A stretch of DNA of 64,000 bases from Spirosoma sp. 48-14. Lineage in GTDB: Bacteria > Bacteroidota > Bacteroidia > Cytophagales > Spirosomataceae. A program made the position numbers and the translations under genes. The notes under the pieces were generated by a model. The model saw only the letters and a list, made by a program, of their open reading frames with translations, ran no database searches and was not told where the DNA came from. The DNA is taken from contig NZ_MKUD01000019.1 of assembly GCF_001898575.1 (NCBI RefSeq), positions 1 to 64,000 of the forward strand, written 5' to 3'. Shown piece by piece: positions 25,791 to 34,653 of this stretch. Position 1 is the first letter of the stretch, and each line of letters opens with the position of its first letter.

Positions 25791-25905
25791 GGTGTCAGAT
25801 GCTTACATCTGACACCGTGAGGTTTTGAGAAACCTCACGATCGGGCTTAAGAACCCGACTTCACAAACGAGATACCTCCGCCCGTCCACGATATAATCGC
25901 GGACG
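25791..25905. repeat. Island of four consecutive short hairpins
   Basis: After deoR, four palindromes follow one another. GGTGTCAGAT with 6-nt loop and complement is at 25791-25816. GTGAGGTTT with 4-nt loop is at 25817-25838. An imperfect CGGGCTTAAGAACCCG is near 25843-25858. CGTCCACGAT with 3-nt loop and ATCGCGGACG (one mismatch) is at 25883-25905. The gap lies between convergent genes and could give bidirectional termination. A relative of the last hairpin is at 61598-61624, so these are dispersed repeats. Confidence 0.7.
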
Positions 25906-25944
25906 AGTACAACGCTAAGCGCTCTTCGCGTTTAAAGCAGAAAA

Positions 25945-26979
25945 TCACAACCATTTTTTATAAAAGGCCAGAATATCGGCTCGCATCTCGGCCGTTTCCT
26001 GATGACCCACATCATAGATCCGTAGCTGCCAGGCAGACGGGGCTCCCTCCTGCCGATAAATAGCCTTGAGGTTTTTATCAATTTTTTCGAGCCCATCGAC
26101 GGGGGTAAGCTTATCGAAGCGACCAGCCAACCCCAGATGCGGCCGTGGCGAAATCAGTCCGTTGATGGATGAAGTCGTAAAATGATTCAGCAAATCGGGG
26201 ACGTAGTAGTAAATACCATGCAAGCCCAGCCCTTTGGCCGCTATAAGCGCCTGGTAATCCGTCAGGCAACAGAGATCGACACACACCTTTATCCGTTCGT
26301 CGAGCGCAGCCAGCCACCAGGCCATCGTACTTCCCATCGACATACCCATCGTCGCAATACGTTTCGGGTCAATCTCAGGCCGGGTTTGCAGATAGTCCAA
26401 CGCTCGTAGATTATCATACACCATCATCCCCCACAGCACCTGCCCGTGCCAGAGCATTTCTTTAAACGTATCCTGTTCTCCCCGCGCCCGTCGCTCACCG
26501 AAGCACCAGCTATCGATGCATAAGCCCGCGTAACCTTCCCGCGCCAGGGCCAGCGCATAAGCAGGCTGCTGCATTTCGGGCCGTCCACGAACAAACTCTT
26601 CTTTCCCAACGTCGTATTGCCCAAAGTGCGAGTGGTTAAACAGCACAACCGGAATCTTGCCCGTTGCAGCTTTTGGTCGGGTAAAATAGGCGGGCACCTG
26701 CTCAATACCGTTCAGATCGAGCAACAACTTCTCAATGATCAGCTCATCCGTTTGCCGGGTTTCGATCAACTTCACCGTAATGGGTCGATGCCGATCAGGC
26801 AGTTTCCCCAGCAAGCGATAGAGTTCGGCCCGCTGGGCTTTTTTATCTGGAACAGCGTTTTTGGGCGAATCAGTACGGGCCATGTGCTGGTGAACTTGCG
26901 AATTTATCGACAAATAGTGGGTAAAACTCAGGCTACAGAGGCCAATCAGAACAGGCAGAATCCAACGTTTCCTGAACAT
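25945..26979 (-). CDS. Alpha/beta hydrolase (dienelactone hydrolase/acetyl xylan esterase type)
   Basis: A 344-residue hydrolase with an N-terminal hydrophobic anchor or signal ([19 protein letters not shown]). The nucleophile is S214 in GMSMGS, the acid probably the Asp in GRFDKLTP, and the base H326 in VGHQE. The oxyanion region is [13 protein letters not shown] 26979 is chosen because it starts the signal. Members cleave acetyl or other esters; the substrate is unknown. It is a lone minus-strand gene, convergent with deoR. Confidence 0.85.
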   Translation of the reverse strand: MFRKRWILPVLIGLCSLSFTHYLSINSQVHQHMARTDSPKNAVPDKKAQRAELYRLLGKLPDRHRPITVKLIETRQTDELIIEKLLLDLNGIEQVPAYFTRPKAATGKIPVVLFNHSHFGQYDVGKEEFVRGRPEMQQPAYALALAREGYAGLCIDSWCFGERRARGEQDTFKEMLWHGQVLWGMMVYDNLRALDYLQTRPEIDPKRIATMGMSMGSTMAWWLAALDERIKVCVDLCCLTDYQALIAAKGLGLHGIYYYVPDLLNHFTTSSINGLISPRPHLGLAGRFDKLTPVDGLEKIDKNLKAIYRQEGAPSAWQLRIYDVGHQETAEMRADILAFYKKWL

Positions 26980-27132
26980 ATAGGACGAAGTAATTACGTA
27001 TCTGTTAAAATCCGATTTCCTCAAAAATTACTTATTTCTCCTTTTAAGCCTCTATTTTCACCAACGCTCTATTCAAGTGACGATGAGATCATGCTATTGT
27101 GACGGGATAGTCATCGACTCCTTGTTGGGCAA

Positions 27133-28212
27133 TTATAAATTCAGCGTCAACTGTCCGGCTGCGGTTGCTGGCTCGGCCTTAAAACTGGACAGCGAAACCC
27201 CTAGCAAACGAACCCCTTTAGGAAGAGGCAGTAAAGCCGCTAATAATTCGTGACTTAACTGAGTAAGCGCTGGCTGACTAGCGATAAAACTGGCGGCTGT
27301 TCGGCTACGGGTAATCTGCTGAAAATCGGCATATTTCACTTTCAGCGTCACCGTTCGGCCCAGAATACCCGTGCGTTCGCAATATGACCATACGCTGTTG
27401 ATCAAGGGCTCCAGTTCGGCCACCAGATCAGCATGCTCGGTCAGGTCCTGATCGAAGGTGGTTTCCGAGCCGACGGATTTCCGTTCGCGGTCGGGCGTGA
27501 CAGGCCGTGGATCGATAGCTCGGGCGATGTTGAAATAATGATGACCGACTTTGCCAAAATGCTGGGTCAGGAGCGTTTCGCTTTGCTGGCGCAGATCCAG
27601 CCCGGTATAAATGCCCAATTGATTCATTTTGGCCGCTGTAACCCGGCCGATGCCATGAAACTGACCTACGTTCAGTTGTTCAACAAAGGCCAGACCTTGA
27701 TGGGGCTTGATCACAAACAATCCATCCGGTTTTCGGTAATCCGATGCCAGCTTTGCCAGAAATTTATTGTACGAAACCCCGGCCGACGCCGTCAGGCTGG
27801 TTGTCTGCTTGATCTGATCTTTAATGGCCTGGGCAATTTGCGTAGCTGTTCTACCCGACTCCAGACTGTCCGTAACATCCAGATAGGCTTCGTCCAGTGA
27901 GAGCGGCTCAATGAGTGACGTAAACTGAGCGAAAATAGCCCGAATCTGCCCCGAAACGGATTTATAGACATCAAAACGGGGCTTCACAAAAATCAGATCG
28001 GGGCATTTGCGAATGGCAATAGACGAAGCCATAGCCGACCGAACTCCAAACTGACGAGCTTCGTAACTGGCAGCCGCCACCACACCGCGTTGCCGGGAAC
28101 CGCCGACCGCAACGGGTTTACCACGCAGTTCCGGGTTATCGCGCTGTTCTACAGATGCATAAAAAGCATCCATGTCGATGTGAATAATTTTTCGAATTAT
28201 TGGCTCCTCCAT
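27133..28212 (-). CDS. dinB: DNA polymerase IV (Y-family translesion polymerase)
   Basis: A 359-residue Y-family DNA polymerase, close to the usual length. The catalytic acids are D13 in HIDMDAFYASVE and D107/E108 in SLDEAYLDVT, with Y18 at the steric-gate position. The thumb HhH motifs (GIGRVTAAKMNQLGI) and the little-finger domain follow. It copies past damaged bases at the cost of fidelity. The start at 28212 gives the standard N-terminus; an upstream extension to 28266 is not family-like. The C-terminus ends QLTLNL, a plausible QxxLxL-type clamp-binding motif. Confidence 0.95.
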   Translation of the reverse strand: MEEPIIRKIIHIDMDAFYASVEQRDNPELRGKPVAVGGSRQRGVVAAASYEARQFGVRSAMASSIAIRKCPDLIFVKPRFDVYKSVSGQIRAIFAQFTSLIEPLSLDEAYLDVTDSLESGRTATQIAQAIKDQIKQTTSLTASAGVSYNKFLAKLASDYRKPDGLFVIKPHQGLAFVEQLNVGQFHGIGRVTAAKMNQLGIYTGLDLRQQSETLLTQHFGKVGHHYFNIARAIDPRPVTPDRERKSVGSETTFDQDLTEHADLVAELEPLINSVWSYCERTGILGRTVTLKVKYADFQQITRSRTAASFIASQPALTQLSHELLAALLPLPKGVRLLGVSLSSFKAEPATAAGQLTLNL

Positions 28213-28290
28213 TGAGTCTTGCGTACTACCTAAGATACAAAAAAACACGAAGCTACCTTCCCCCAAATCAGTCTTTTTTTATGCTGGAGC

Positions 28291-28327
28291 TGTTCAGCTT
28301 CGGACAGTACCTGTACGATTTCGGACA
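28291..28327 (+). promoter_or_regulatory. Paired upstream activator-type inverted repeats, padR module 1
   Basis: Two 16-bp inverted repeats, TGTTCAGCTTCGGACA (28291-28306) and TGTACGATTTCGGACA (28312-28327), are 21 bp apart centre to centre. Both fit TGTCC-N6-GGACA with one mismatch each. The nearer site ends 54 bp before the sigma-54-like element. The same arrangement precedes both other padR genes. Confidence 0.7.
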
Positions 28328-28380
28328 ACAGCTTCCCACCCAAATCAGCCCAGTTTACCCGAAAATGCCGTTTTTATAAG

Positions 28381-28397
28381 TTGGCAAAGCATTTGTT
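28381..28397 (+). promoter_or_regulatory. Sigma-54-like -24/-12 promoter, padR module 1
   Basis: TGGCAAAGCATTTGTT (28382-28397) matches the sigma-54 pattern TGGCAC-N5-TTGC with the correct spacing; deviations are A for C at the sixth base and T for C at the -12 GC. The expected start of transcription is near 28407, about 20 bp before the padR ATG. Confidence 0.6.
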
Positions 28398-28426
28398 CTA
28401 CAAAAGTTGAATTTATTGGTCAGGAT

Positions 28427-28765
28427 ATGAAACGAACGTATCTGGGTGAGTTTGAAGAAGTGGTTTTACTAACCGTTGCGGTCTTGCATGAACGTGCCTA
28501 TGGCGTTGCTATTACAGATGAACTTGATCGACAAACCGGGCGCTCGGTGAGCATCAGTGCGGTTCATGCGGCCTTGCATCGGCTCGAAGAAAAAGGGATG
28601 CTCACTTCCCACATGGGCGATGCGACCGCCGAACGGGGTGGTCGGCGAAAGCGACTATTCACCGTTACGATGTTAGGCAGCCGCACCCTGCACGACATCC
28701 GGGCCATGCGCGACCAGTTATGGAATTCTATTGCGCCGAATGCCTTACCTGCCATCAGCCTATGA
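28427..28765 (+). CDS. PadR-family transcriptional regulator, module 1
   Basis: A 112-residue winged-helix regulator. It has the family opening YLGEFEEVVLLTVAVL, the recognition region TGRSVSISAVHAALHRLEEKGML and the wing ERGGRRKRLFTVT. The last helix, for dimerisation, is short. Its stop overlaps the permease start (ATGA at 28762-28765), so the two are translationally coupled. It is very similar to PadR proteins at 34654 and 49614. It is probably an autoregulator of its permease, induced by membrane or drug stress, but the ligand is unknown. Confidence 0.93.
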   Translation: MKRTYLGEFEEVVLLTVAVLHERAYGVAITDELDRQTGRSVSISAVHAALHRLEEKGMLTSHMGDATAERGGRRKRLFTVTMLGSRTLHDIRAMRDQLWNSIAPNALPAISL

Positions 28766-31443
28766 AACCGACACATCCGACTGATCCGCCCCGTTTCGCT
28801 GATCAATTGCTCGAATGGTTCTGCGCTCCCCACCTACTGGAGGAGATACAAGGTGATCTATACGAACGCTACAAGCGGGATGTGGGCCTCGTTGGGGCAG
28901 CACAGGCCAACCGAAATTATTTCCTCAATGTGGTACGTTTTTTTCGCCCCTTTGCCCTCAAACGAAAAGCATCTGAATATACGTCACCCATTTTACTAAG
29001 TCCTGTTATGCTACGCAACTATCTCAAAACCAGCCTGCGGAATCTGGCCAAATACAAAGCCAGTACGCTGATTAACCTCTTCGGCCTTACCCTTGGGGTA
29101 ACCGCCTGTCTGGTGATCTATCTCATTACGCACTATGAACTAAGCTATGACACCTTCCATCCCGACAGTAATCGAATTTACCGGCTGGTGGGCGAATCGC
29201 AGCACAATAAAACCGCCGAAAAACATCCGGTCGGGTTCACCCCCAATGCTGTACCGGCCGCTATTCGTCAGGAAATTACCGGCATCGGCACAGTGGCCGC
29301 TTTTCACAATATCGAGTCGGAGGTATTGATTCCGAACGGCAGCGAAAAACCAATCAAATTTGAGCACCGCCGACACGGGGTCGATAATGCCGAGATCGTG
29401 GTGGTTGACCCAACGTATTTCGACATTTTCACCTACAAATGGCTGGCGGGTAACCCAAAAACGGCTCTGAATGACCCATTTAAGCTAGTCCTGTCGGAAC
29501 GAAAAGCCCGTAAGTACTTTGGCAATTTACCCATTGACCAGATTATGGGTAAGGAACTCATTTACCAGGATTCGGTCCATGTGCACGTGGCAGGTATTGT
29601 GCAGGACTGGAACCAGCCCACTGATTTGACCTTCACCGATTTTATCTCATTAGCAACGGTTAGAACCAGTCAGCTAAAGAAGGGAATTAACCTCGACCAA
29701 TGGGAAGATATCTGGTCGGCATCGCAGGCGTTTGTCAAGTTGCCTGCCGGGGCTACGCTCGAGCAGTTTACAGCCCAGTTCCAGCGGTTTGGCAAAGCGC
29801 ATTACCCGAACGAGTTTAAATTTGTACCCGCTTTGCAGCCGTTGGCAGACCTGCATTTCGACGAAGATTATCAGGATAACTATTCCCGAAAAGCGCACTT
29901 GCCTACGCTTTATGGACTGATGGGCGTTGCGGTGTTCATCCTGCTGATTGCGGCTATCAACTTCATCAATTTATCGACCGCTCAATCGGCGCAGCGAGCG
30001 AAAGAAACAGGCATTCGGAAAGTAATGGGCAGCAGTCGGGCGAGTCTGATTGCCCAGTTTCTGAGCGAAACGACTTTCCTGACCCTGATGGCCGTCTTAA
30101 TTTCTCTACTGCTGGTCCATCCGATTCTTTCCGCGTTCCAATCGTTGACTCCCAAGGGGCTAACCTTCACGCTTTTTAGCGCGCAAACGGGTTTCTTTCT
30201 CCTGGCAGTTATAGTGGTCACGTCGTTATTATCGGGCCTATATCCGTCTTTTGTTCTGTCGTCGTATGTTCCTGCGTTAACCCTTAAAGGACAGGCGGGT
30301 CTGTCCATCGGCCGGAAAGCCACCCTTCGCAAAACCCTGATTGTCTTTCAATTCACCATATCGCTGGTCTTTATCATCGGCACATTGATCGTTGAACGTC
30401 AGCTTGGCTACATGCGCAACAAGGAACTCGGATTTACCTCCGATGCCATTGTATCTGTCCGCCCACCCTGGGGAGACAAAGGGAAAGTCCTGGCGCAGCG
30501 AATCCGATCCCTTTCGGGTGTTGAGCGTGTTGCGATGGAGTGGTTTCCGCCCATGGGTCAGGCGTTTATGGTAACCAAGCTCAAGTATCAGGGAAAGAAA
30601 CAGGCCGTTGACATGGATGTGTCGGCCAAGATTGGCGACGAGAATTTTATTCCGCTCTATCAGCTCCGTTTACTGGCTGGACGTAACTACGTAAAAAGTG
30701 ACTCCTTACGCGAAATCGTTATCAACGCTCACTACGCCAAAGCCCTGGGTTTCCGGCGGTTCAACGACGCCCTGAATAAACTCATTGAGTTTGATGGCAA
30801 AAAATACCCCATTGTGGGTGTAGTCGCCGATTTTCATGAACAATCATTCCATGAAAAAATGGGGCCTGTCTTTATGGGCTATATGCCCCATGCGCGAAAT
30901 CTGGGGATTAAACTGTCGACAAAAGGCAAGCAGATGAGTGAGTTAAAAACCACGCTGGCCAGTATCGAAAAAGAATGGAAAGCGGTTTATCCCGATAACC
31001 GATTCGAGTATACCTTTCTGGATGACTCTATTGCCCAGCTCTACGAAAAAGAGCAGAAAACCAGCCAGTTGGTTAATACAGCCACGGGGATTGCGATCCT
31101 GATTTCATGCATGGGACTATTTGGACTGGCGATGTTTACGGCCGAACAACGGACCAAAGAGATCGGGGTTCGGAAGGTACTGGGCGCATCGGTCGCCAGC
31201 ATTGTAGCGTTGTTATCAACGGATTTTCTGAAGCTGGTGGTTATTGCGCTGGTCATTGCTTCGCCCATTGCCTGGTGGGCCATGAATCAGTGGCTGAACG
31301 ATTTTGCCTACAAGGTCGATATTGACTGGTGGATCTTCGCGCTGGCGGGTCTATTGTCTGTGGGCATCGCCTTATTCACGGTCAGTTTTCAAAGTATTAA
31401 AGCGGCATTAGCCAATCCGGTGAAATCACTGCGGTCAGAATAA
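28762..31443 (+). CDS. FtsX-type permease with N-terminal prefix domain, module 1
   Basis: An 893-residue inner-membrane protein. The soluble prefix (about 8-65) carries LEEIQGDLYERYKRDVG. TM1 is at about 100-122, then a large MacB-type periplasmic domain (FHPDSNRIYRLVGES) and a three-helix FtsX block with cytoplasmic loop RAKETGIRKVMGSS. A second half repeats this with TM5 (TISLVFIIGTLIV), a second periplasmic domain and loop RTKEIGVRKVLGAS. It ends NPVKSLRSE. ATG 28762 overlaps the padR stop. Such proteins couple ATP hydrolysis by a partner ATPase to periplasmic or lipid-transfer work; no ATPase is nearby. A REPIN-like element follows. Confidence 0.9.
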   Translation: MKPTHPTDPPRFADQLLEWFCAPHLLEEIQGDLYERYKRDVGLVGAAQANRNYFLNVVRFFRPFALKRKASEYTSPILLSPVMLRNYLKTSLRNLAKYKASTLINLFGLTLGVTACLVIYLITHYELSYDTFHPDSNRIYRLVGESQHNKTAEKHPVGFTPNAVPAAIRQEITGIGTVAAFHNIESEVLIPNGSEKPIKFEHRRHGVDNAEIVVVDPTYFDIFTYKWLAGNPKTALNDPFKLVLSERKARKYFGNLPIDQIMGKELIYQDSVHVHVAGIVQDWNQPTDLTFTDFISLATVRTSQLKKGINLDQWEDIWSASQAFVKLPAGATLEQFTAQFQRFGKAHYPNEFKFVPALQPLADLHFDEDYQDNYSRKAHLPTLYGLMGVAVFILLIAAINFINLSTAQSAQRAKETGIRKVMGSSRASLIAQFLSETTFLTLMAVLISLLLVHPILSAFQSLTPKGLTFTLFSAQTGFFLLAVIVVTSLLSGLYPSFVLSSYVPALTLKGQAGLSIGRKATLRKTLIVFQFTISLVFIIGTLIVERQLGYMRNKELGFTSDAIVSVRPPWGDKGKVLAQRIRSLSGVERVAMEWFPPMGQAFMVTKLKYQGKKQAVDMDVSAKIGDENFIPLYQLRLLAGRNYVKSDSLREIVINAHYAKALGFRRFNDALNKLIEFDGKKYPIVGVVADFHEQSFHEKMGPVFMGYMPHARNLGIKLSTKGKQMSELKTTLASIEKEWKAVYPDNRFEYTFLDDSIAQLYEKEQKTSQLVNTATGIAILISCMGLFGLAMFTAEQRTKEIGVRKVLGASVASIVALLSTDFLKLVVIALVIASPIAWWAMNQWLNDFAYKVDIDWWIFALAGLLSVGIALFTVSFQSIKAALANPVKSLRSE

Positions 31444-31445
31444 TT

Positions 31446-31557
31446 TTGTAGAGACGCGATACCTCGCGTCTCCTGTGCGTCAGCAATAGGCTACCTTAAT
31501 AAAACATTCCGGTAATAGAACATTGGTCAGGAGACGCGAGGTATAGCGTCTCTACAA
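31446..31557. repeat. Composite GTAGAGAC repeat element, copy 1
   Basis: A 112-bp element with 29-bp terminal inverted repeats differing at one base (31446-31474 and 31529-31557). Each arm is itself a palindrome (GAGACGCGATACCTCGCGTCTC type). The centre carries TGTGCGTCAGCAAT at 31474-31487 and GGTCAGG near the right arm. Copies are at 35011-35116 (inverted) and 40474-40570. It fits a REPIN or small MITE without its own gene. Its right end supplies the final codon and stop of the sugar isomerase gene. Confidence 0.8.
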
Positions 31558-32403
31558 TTTCACCCGATTATACATCTGGCGGAAGTTTTTCACGCTTTCG
31601 GCAATTTCGGGGCCGTTGTTTTCCCAATGGTATTCGTACTCGACCGAGATCGGGCCTTTGAAGTGCTGCCGCTTCATTTCGGCGATAACCTGCTCGATTT
31701 TACAATCGCCTGTCCCCCAGACAACGTCGTGATACTTGCCATCGGGGGTATCTTTCTTCACATCCTTAAAGTGCATGCCCAGTACATGCCCGTTTAGCTT
31801 TTTCAAGCATTCGACCGGATCGAGGCCCGAACGAACCCAGTGACCGATGTCTGAGCAGGAGCCCACGTATTTGCTGCCACCAATGGCCGCCAGAACGGTA
31901 TCGGGATGCCAGTAACGCGACGGTTTAGGGTGGTTGTGCAGCGCCACATTGATTTTATAGTCTTCAGCCAGTTTCCGAACCAGTGGCATCTGCTGGGGTG
32001 TTGGTTCCGAATTAATGTTCAGGACGCCCATATCTTTAGCAAACTCAAAGAGGGCCTTCCATTCATCGTCCGTTTTCGGATTGACAACGCCATAGGCTAC
32101 CACTGTAAGCCCACGATCTTTAATCAGTTTTTTGACTTTCTGCCGGGTACTGGCATCCATCGTAAAGTCCATTTTCCCATCAACGCCCCCACCAATGGTC
32201 TGTCCCGGAAACGCTTCAACGTATTTCAGCCCGCAGCTATCAATTTTGCGCAGGGCCTCAGCGAAAGAAAAAAGTCGGAAGGAATACGCCTGCGAGCCGA
32301 GTTTCCAGCCCGCTTTGTCTTCAGGATTTTTTTGAGCCAGCAACGGAGCACTGGCTACCGAAAGAAGCAGCCCACAGAGCAGGAATTTTGTCAGATATTT
32401 CAT
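31552..32403 (-). CDS. Sugar phosphate isomerase/epimerase-like TIM-barrel protein, secreted
   Basis: A 283-residue protein with a Sec signal peptide (1-23, APLLAQ) and a xylose-isomerase-like TIM barrel: WKLGSQAYSFRLFSFAEAL, GLKYVEAFPGQ, VALHNHPKP, GSCSDIGHW, HVLGMHFKDV and ISVEYEYHW. The Glu, His and Asp in these strands are the expected metal ligands. It probably acts on a keto-sugar or sugar acid in the periplasm. The TAG stop and preceding Leu codon come from the end of the REPIN-like element, suggesting that the insertion changed the C-terminus. Confidence 0.85.
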   Translation of the reverse strand: MKYLTKFLLCGLLLSVASAPLLAQKNPEDKAGWKLGSQAYSFRLFSFAEALRKIDSCGLKYVEAFPGQTIGGGVDGKMDFTMDASTRQKVKKLIKDRGLTVVAYGVVNPKTDDEWKALFEFAKDMGVLNINSEPTPQQMPLVRKLAEDYKINVALHNHPKPSRYWHPDTVLAAIGGSKYVGSCSDIGHWVRSGLDPVECLKKLNGHVLGMHFKDVKKDTPDGKYHDVVWGTGDCKIEQVIAEMKRQHFKGPISVEYEYHWENNGPEIAESVKNFRQMYNRVKL

Positions 32404-32490
32404 AGATACCGGGATTAGTTTTGGCTAAAAGCTCCGAACAAAGGCCGTTTACCCAATCCATACCCCGCTCTTTCCCGAAACTACCCCAAA

Positions 32491-33717
32491 CTACTCCCGT
32501 CGAATGGCATCCACAGGATTGAGTCGGGCCGCCCGCATGGCTGGGTACGTACCGAAAATAATCCCGATCAGCATGGCAATGACGATGATGATCATAAACG
32601 TATTCCAGGTATAGGCAACCTGAAACGGTACATCGACCAGCGCCTTTATAATCGGGATAAACGCCATCGAACTGACGATACCTAAACCTAGCCCCATCAG
32701 GCTACCAAAGGTCGAAATGGTAATCGATTCAGAGAGAAACTGCCACAGAATATCCCGTCTTTTCGCGCCAAGCGCCTTTCTGACCCCAATCTCAACAGTA
32801 CGTTCAGTTACCGAAATCAGCAGTACATTCATCACCCCGATACCTCCTACAATGACCGAAATACCAACAATGGCGCCCATCACCAGCCGAAACAGCAGAA
32901 ACCCTTTAGCTGCCTGGCTAACCCGCAGTTCATTGGTCATAACGGCGAAGTCGTCCTTACCGGATTTGGTGTTGGTTTTCAGCCAGTTTTCGACCTGCGT
33001 TTTTAACACGGGGACATCTTCGACCTGTTCGGCGACCACAACTCCCATCGGCGGGCTGGCTTTCAGCGCACTGTCCGACACTAGTGTAATAGGCATGAGC
33101 AGTTGCCCCGTTTTCGCATCTTTATTGGCGGCAATACCGATGATTTTCAACGGCTTATTTTTGTAGATCACCTGTTGCCCAATGGCCATTTTCTCCGGCT
33201 GATTTCCAACCAGTTGCTTCGCCAGATGCTGGTTGATAAACGCAACGGGCTGTCGAGTCTGTAGTTCAGCGTCGGTGAATGTCCGTCCCTGAATCAGCGT
33301 CAAATCAGGATGGATCGGGAAGTTGGTCCCGGTGACGAGCGTACCCATTGCCCGGTTATCGATCTTTGTCATTACCTCCCCGTTCTGTCGCCAGTACAGA
33401 TACCCCTTTGCGGGTTTGGTCAGTGACGAACGTAGTTTCTGAAACGACGGATTGGTAAAATAAGCGTACTCATTCTTCAACACCCGAACCTCATTGACCG
33501 ACTTGTACGGATTGGTCTGAATAAGAATCGCTTTCAGATCGGTCGTTTTGGTAATCTGTTCCTGCGCATACTGCTCCATCCCATCGATCAGCGACAGAAT
33601 AGCCACTAAGGCTGCTACCCCAATCACAATACCCAGAATGGACAGTACCGTATGGAAAAAACGGGTACGGATGTTTTCCAGAGCGGTCGCAAACGCAAAA
33701 AGGATATTTTTCAGCAT
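32491..33717 (-). CDS. MacB-like ABC transporter permease
   Basis: A 408-residue permease of the four-TM MacB type. TM1 is in TVLSILGIVIGVAALVAIL, followed by a periplasmic core domain and three TMs, with GGIGVMNVLLISVTERTVEIGVRKALGA at the coupling loop. It ends ARLNPVDAIRRE. ATG 33717 is preferred to a start 11 codons upstream. It has no fused ATPase, and the partner ATPase is not in the window. Unlike the eight large permeases here it has a single half and no prefix domain, so it is a different export system. Confidence 0.9.
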   Translation of the reverse strand: MLKNILFAFATALENIRTRFFHTVLSILGIVIGVAALVAILSLIDGMEQYAQEQITKTTDLKAILIQTNPYKSVNEVRVLKNEYAYFTNPSFQKLRSSLTKPAKGYLYWRQNGEVMTKIDNRAMGTLVTGTNFPIHPDLTLIQGRTFTDAELQTRQPVAFINQHLAKQLVGNQPEKMAIGQQVIYKNKPLKIIGIAANKDAKTGQLLMPITLVSDSALKASPPMGVVVAEQVEDVPVLKTQVENWLKTNTKSGKDDFAVMTNELRVSQAAKGFLLFRLVMGAIVGISVIVGGIGVMNVLLISVTERTVEIGVRKALGAKRRDILWQFLSESITISTFGSLMGLGLGIVSSMAFIPIIKALVDVPFQVAYTWNTFMIIIVIAMLIGIIFGTYPAMRAARLNPVDAIRRE

Positions 33718-33921
33718 AACAAACAGGGGCAACAATAATGGCTGGATCAATTATCGAAACAAGCTAGGCGACAACAATCATAAAAGCAACGTCTAAATGA
33801 CAGACGGGTAAATTTGATCGCCAAGTGTTCGGATGGAGACGGACAACGACTGGAATTAACAACCATTCAGTATCTTTCGGGCCAACAGCCCCTATTCCAA
33901 TCTACCTGATTACGTAACCGT

Positions 33922-34470
33922 ATGTCTTATTGCCACGCCATCGACACCATGACCGAAGAACGGAAAGCCCTCCATAAAGCCTATCACGACCATCTGTATG
34001 GCTTCCCCATCCACGACGACAATGAACTGTTTTGCCGACTGGTCCTGGAAATCAATCAGGCGGGTCTGAGCTGGGAAACCATCCTGAAAAAAGAAGCGAC
34101 GTTCCGAAAAGCCTACGACAATTTTGACCTGAAAACCGTGGCCAGCTATACCGATGCTGACCGAGAACGTTTAATGGCCGATTCGGGCATCATCCGCAAT
34201 CGTCTGAAGATCAACGCGGCCATTGAAAACGCTAAGACAATTCTACAATTACAGGCCGAACATGGTTCGTTTGAGAACTGGCTGGAATTGCATCACCCCA
34301 AAACAAAAGCCGAATGGATAAAGCTGTTCAAAAAAACATTCCGGTTTACAGGCGGGGAAATCGTCAATGAGTTTCTGATGAGCATTGGTTATCTACCCGG
34401 TGCCCACGCTACCGACTGTGGCGTGTATAAAACCATAGTGGACGCCCGTCCGAAGTGGTTAGTTGGCTAA
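33922..34470 (+). CDS. tag: DNA-3-methyladenine glycosylase I
   Basis: A 182-residue member of the Tag family that removes 3-methyladenine from alkylated DNA. It has the characteristic QAGLSWETILKKEATFRKAYDNFD, the catalytic-region Glu before it (LEINQAGLSW), SGIIRNRLKINAAIENAK and the C-terminal HATDCGVYK that supplies zinc ligands together with Cys4 and an N-terminal His (YHDHLYG). It is slightly shorter than the E. coli enzyme. It is a single-gene unit upstream of padR module 2. Confidence 0.93.
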   Translation: MSYCHAIDTMTEERKALHKAYHDHLYGFPIHDDNELFCRLVLEINQAGLSWETILKKEATFRKAYDNFDLKTVASYTDADRERLMADSGIIRNRLKINAAIENAKTILQLQAEHGSFENWLELHHPKTKAEWIKLFKKTFRFTGGEIVNEFLMSIGYLPGAHATDCGVYKTIVDARPKWLVG

Positions 34471-34509
34471 TTTATCTGCGATTTTTATCCTGCTGAACCA
34501 GACAAGTCA

Positions 34510-34546
34510 TGTCCCAAACCGTACAGCCAATGTCCACTTTCGGACA
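34510..34546 (+). promoter_or_regulatory. Paired upstream activator-type inverted repeats, padR module 2
   Basis: TGTCCACTTTCGGACA (34531-34546) is a perfect TGTCC-N6-GGACA palindrome. A second copy with one mismatch, TGTCCCAAACCGTACA, is at 34510-34525, exactly 21 bp away. The nearer site ends 64 bp before the sigma-54-like element. Confidence 0.72.
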
Positions 34547-34609
34547 TTGGCTGTTTTCGTATTTCAGCTAAAAAGGCCATTCTGATGCTCCTAATGGCCT
34601 TTCTTCGTT

Positions 34610-34626
34610 TTGGCCGTTGATTTGCT
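34610..34626 (+). promoter_or_regulatory. Sigma-54-like -24/-12 promoter, padR module 2
   Basis: TGGCCGTTGATTTGCT (34611-34626) has a consensus -24 TGGC and a perfect -12 TTGCT at standard spacing. The transcription start would be near 34637, about 17 bp before padR. Confidence 0.65.
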
Positions 34627-34653
34627 CAGCAAAAATAGAACTAACAAAATCCG

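Noticed and set aside
33826..33845. TGTTC-N10-GGACA upstream of tag and the MacB-like permease
   Set aside because: The spacer is 10 rather than 6 and the reverse-strand TGGC-like box ends in TTTA, so it does not fit the sites found before the padR genes.
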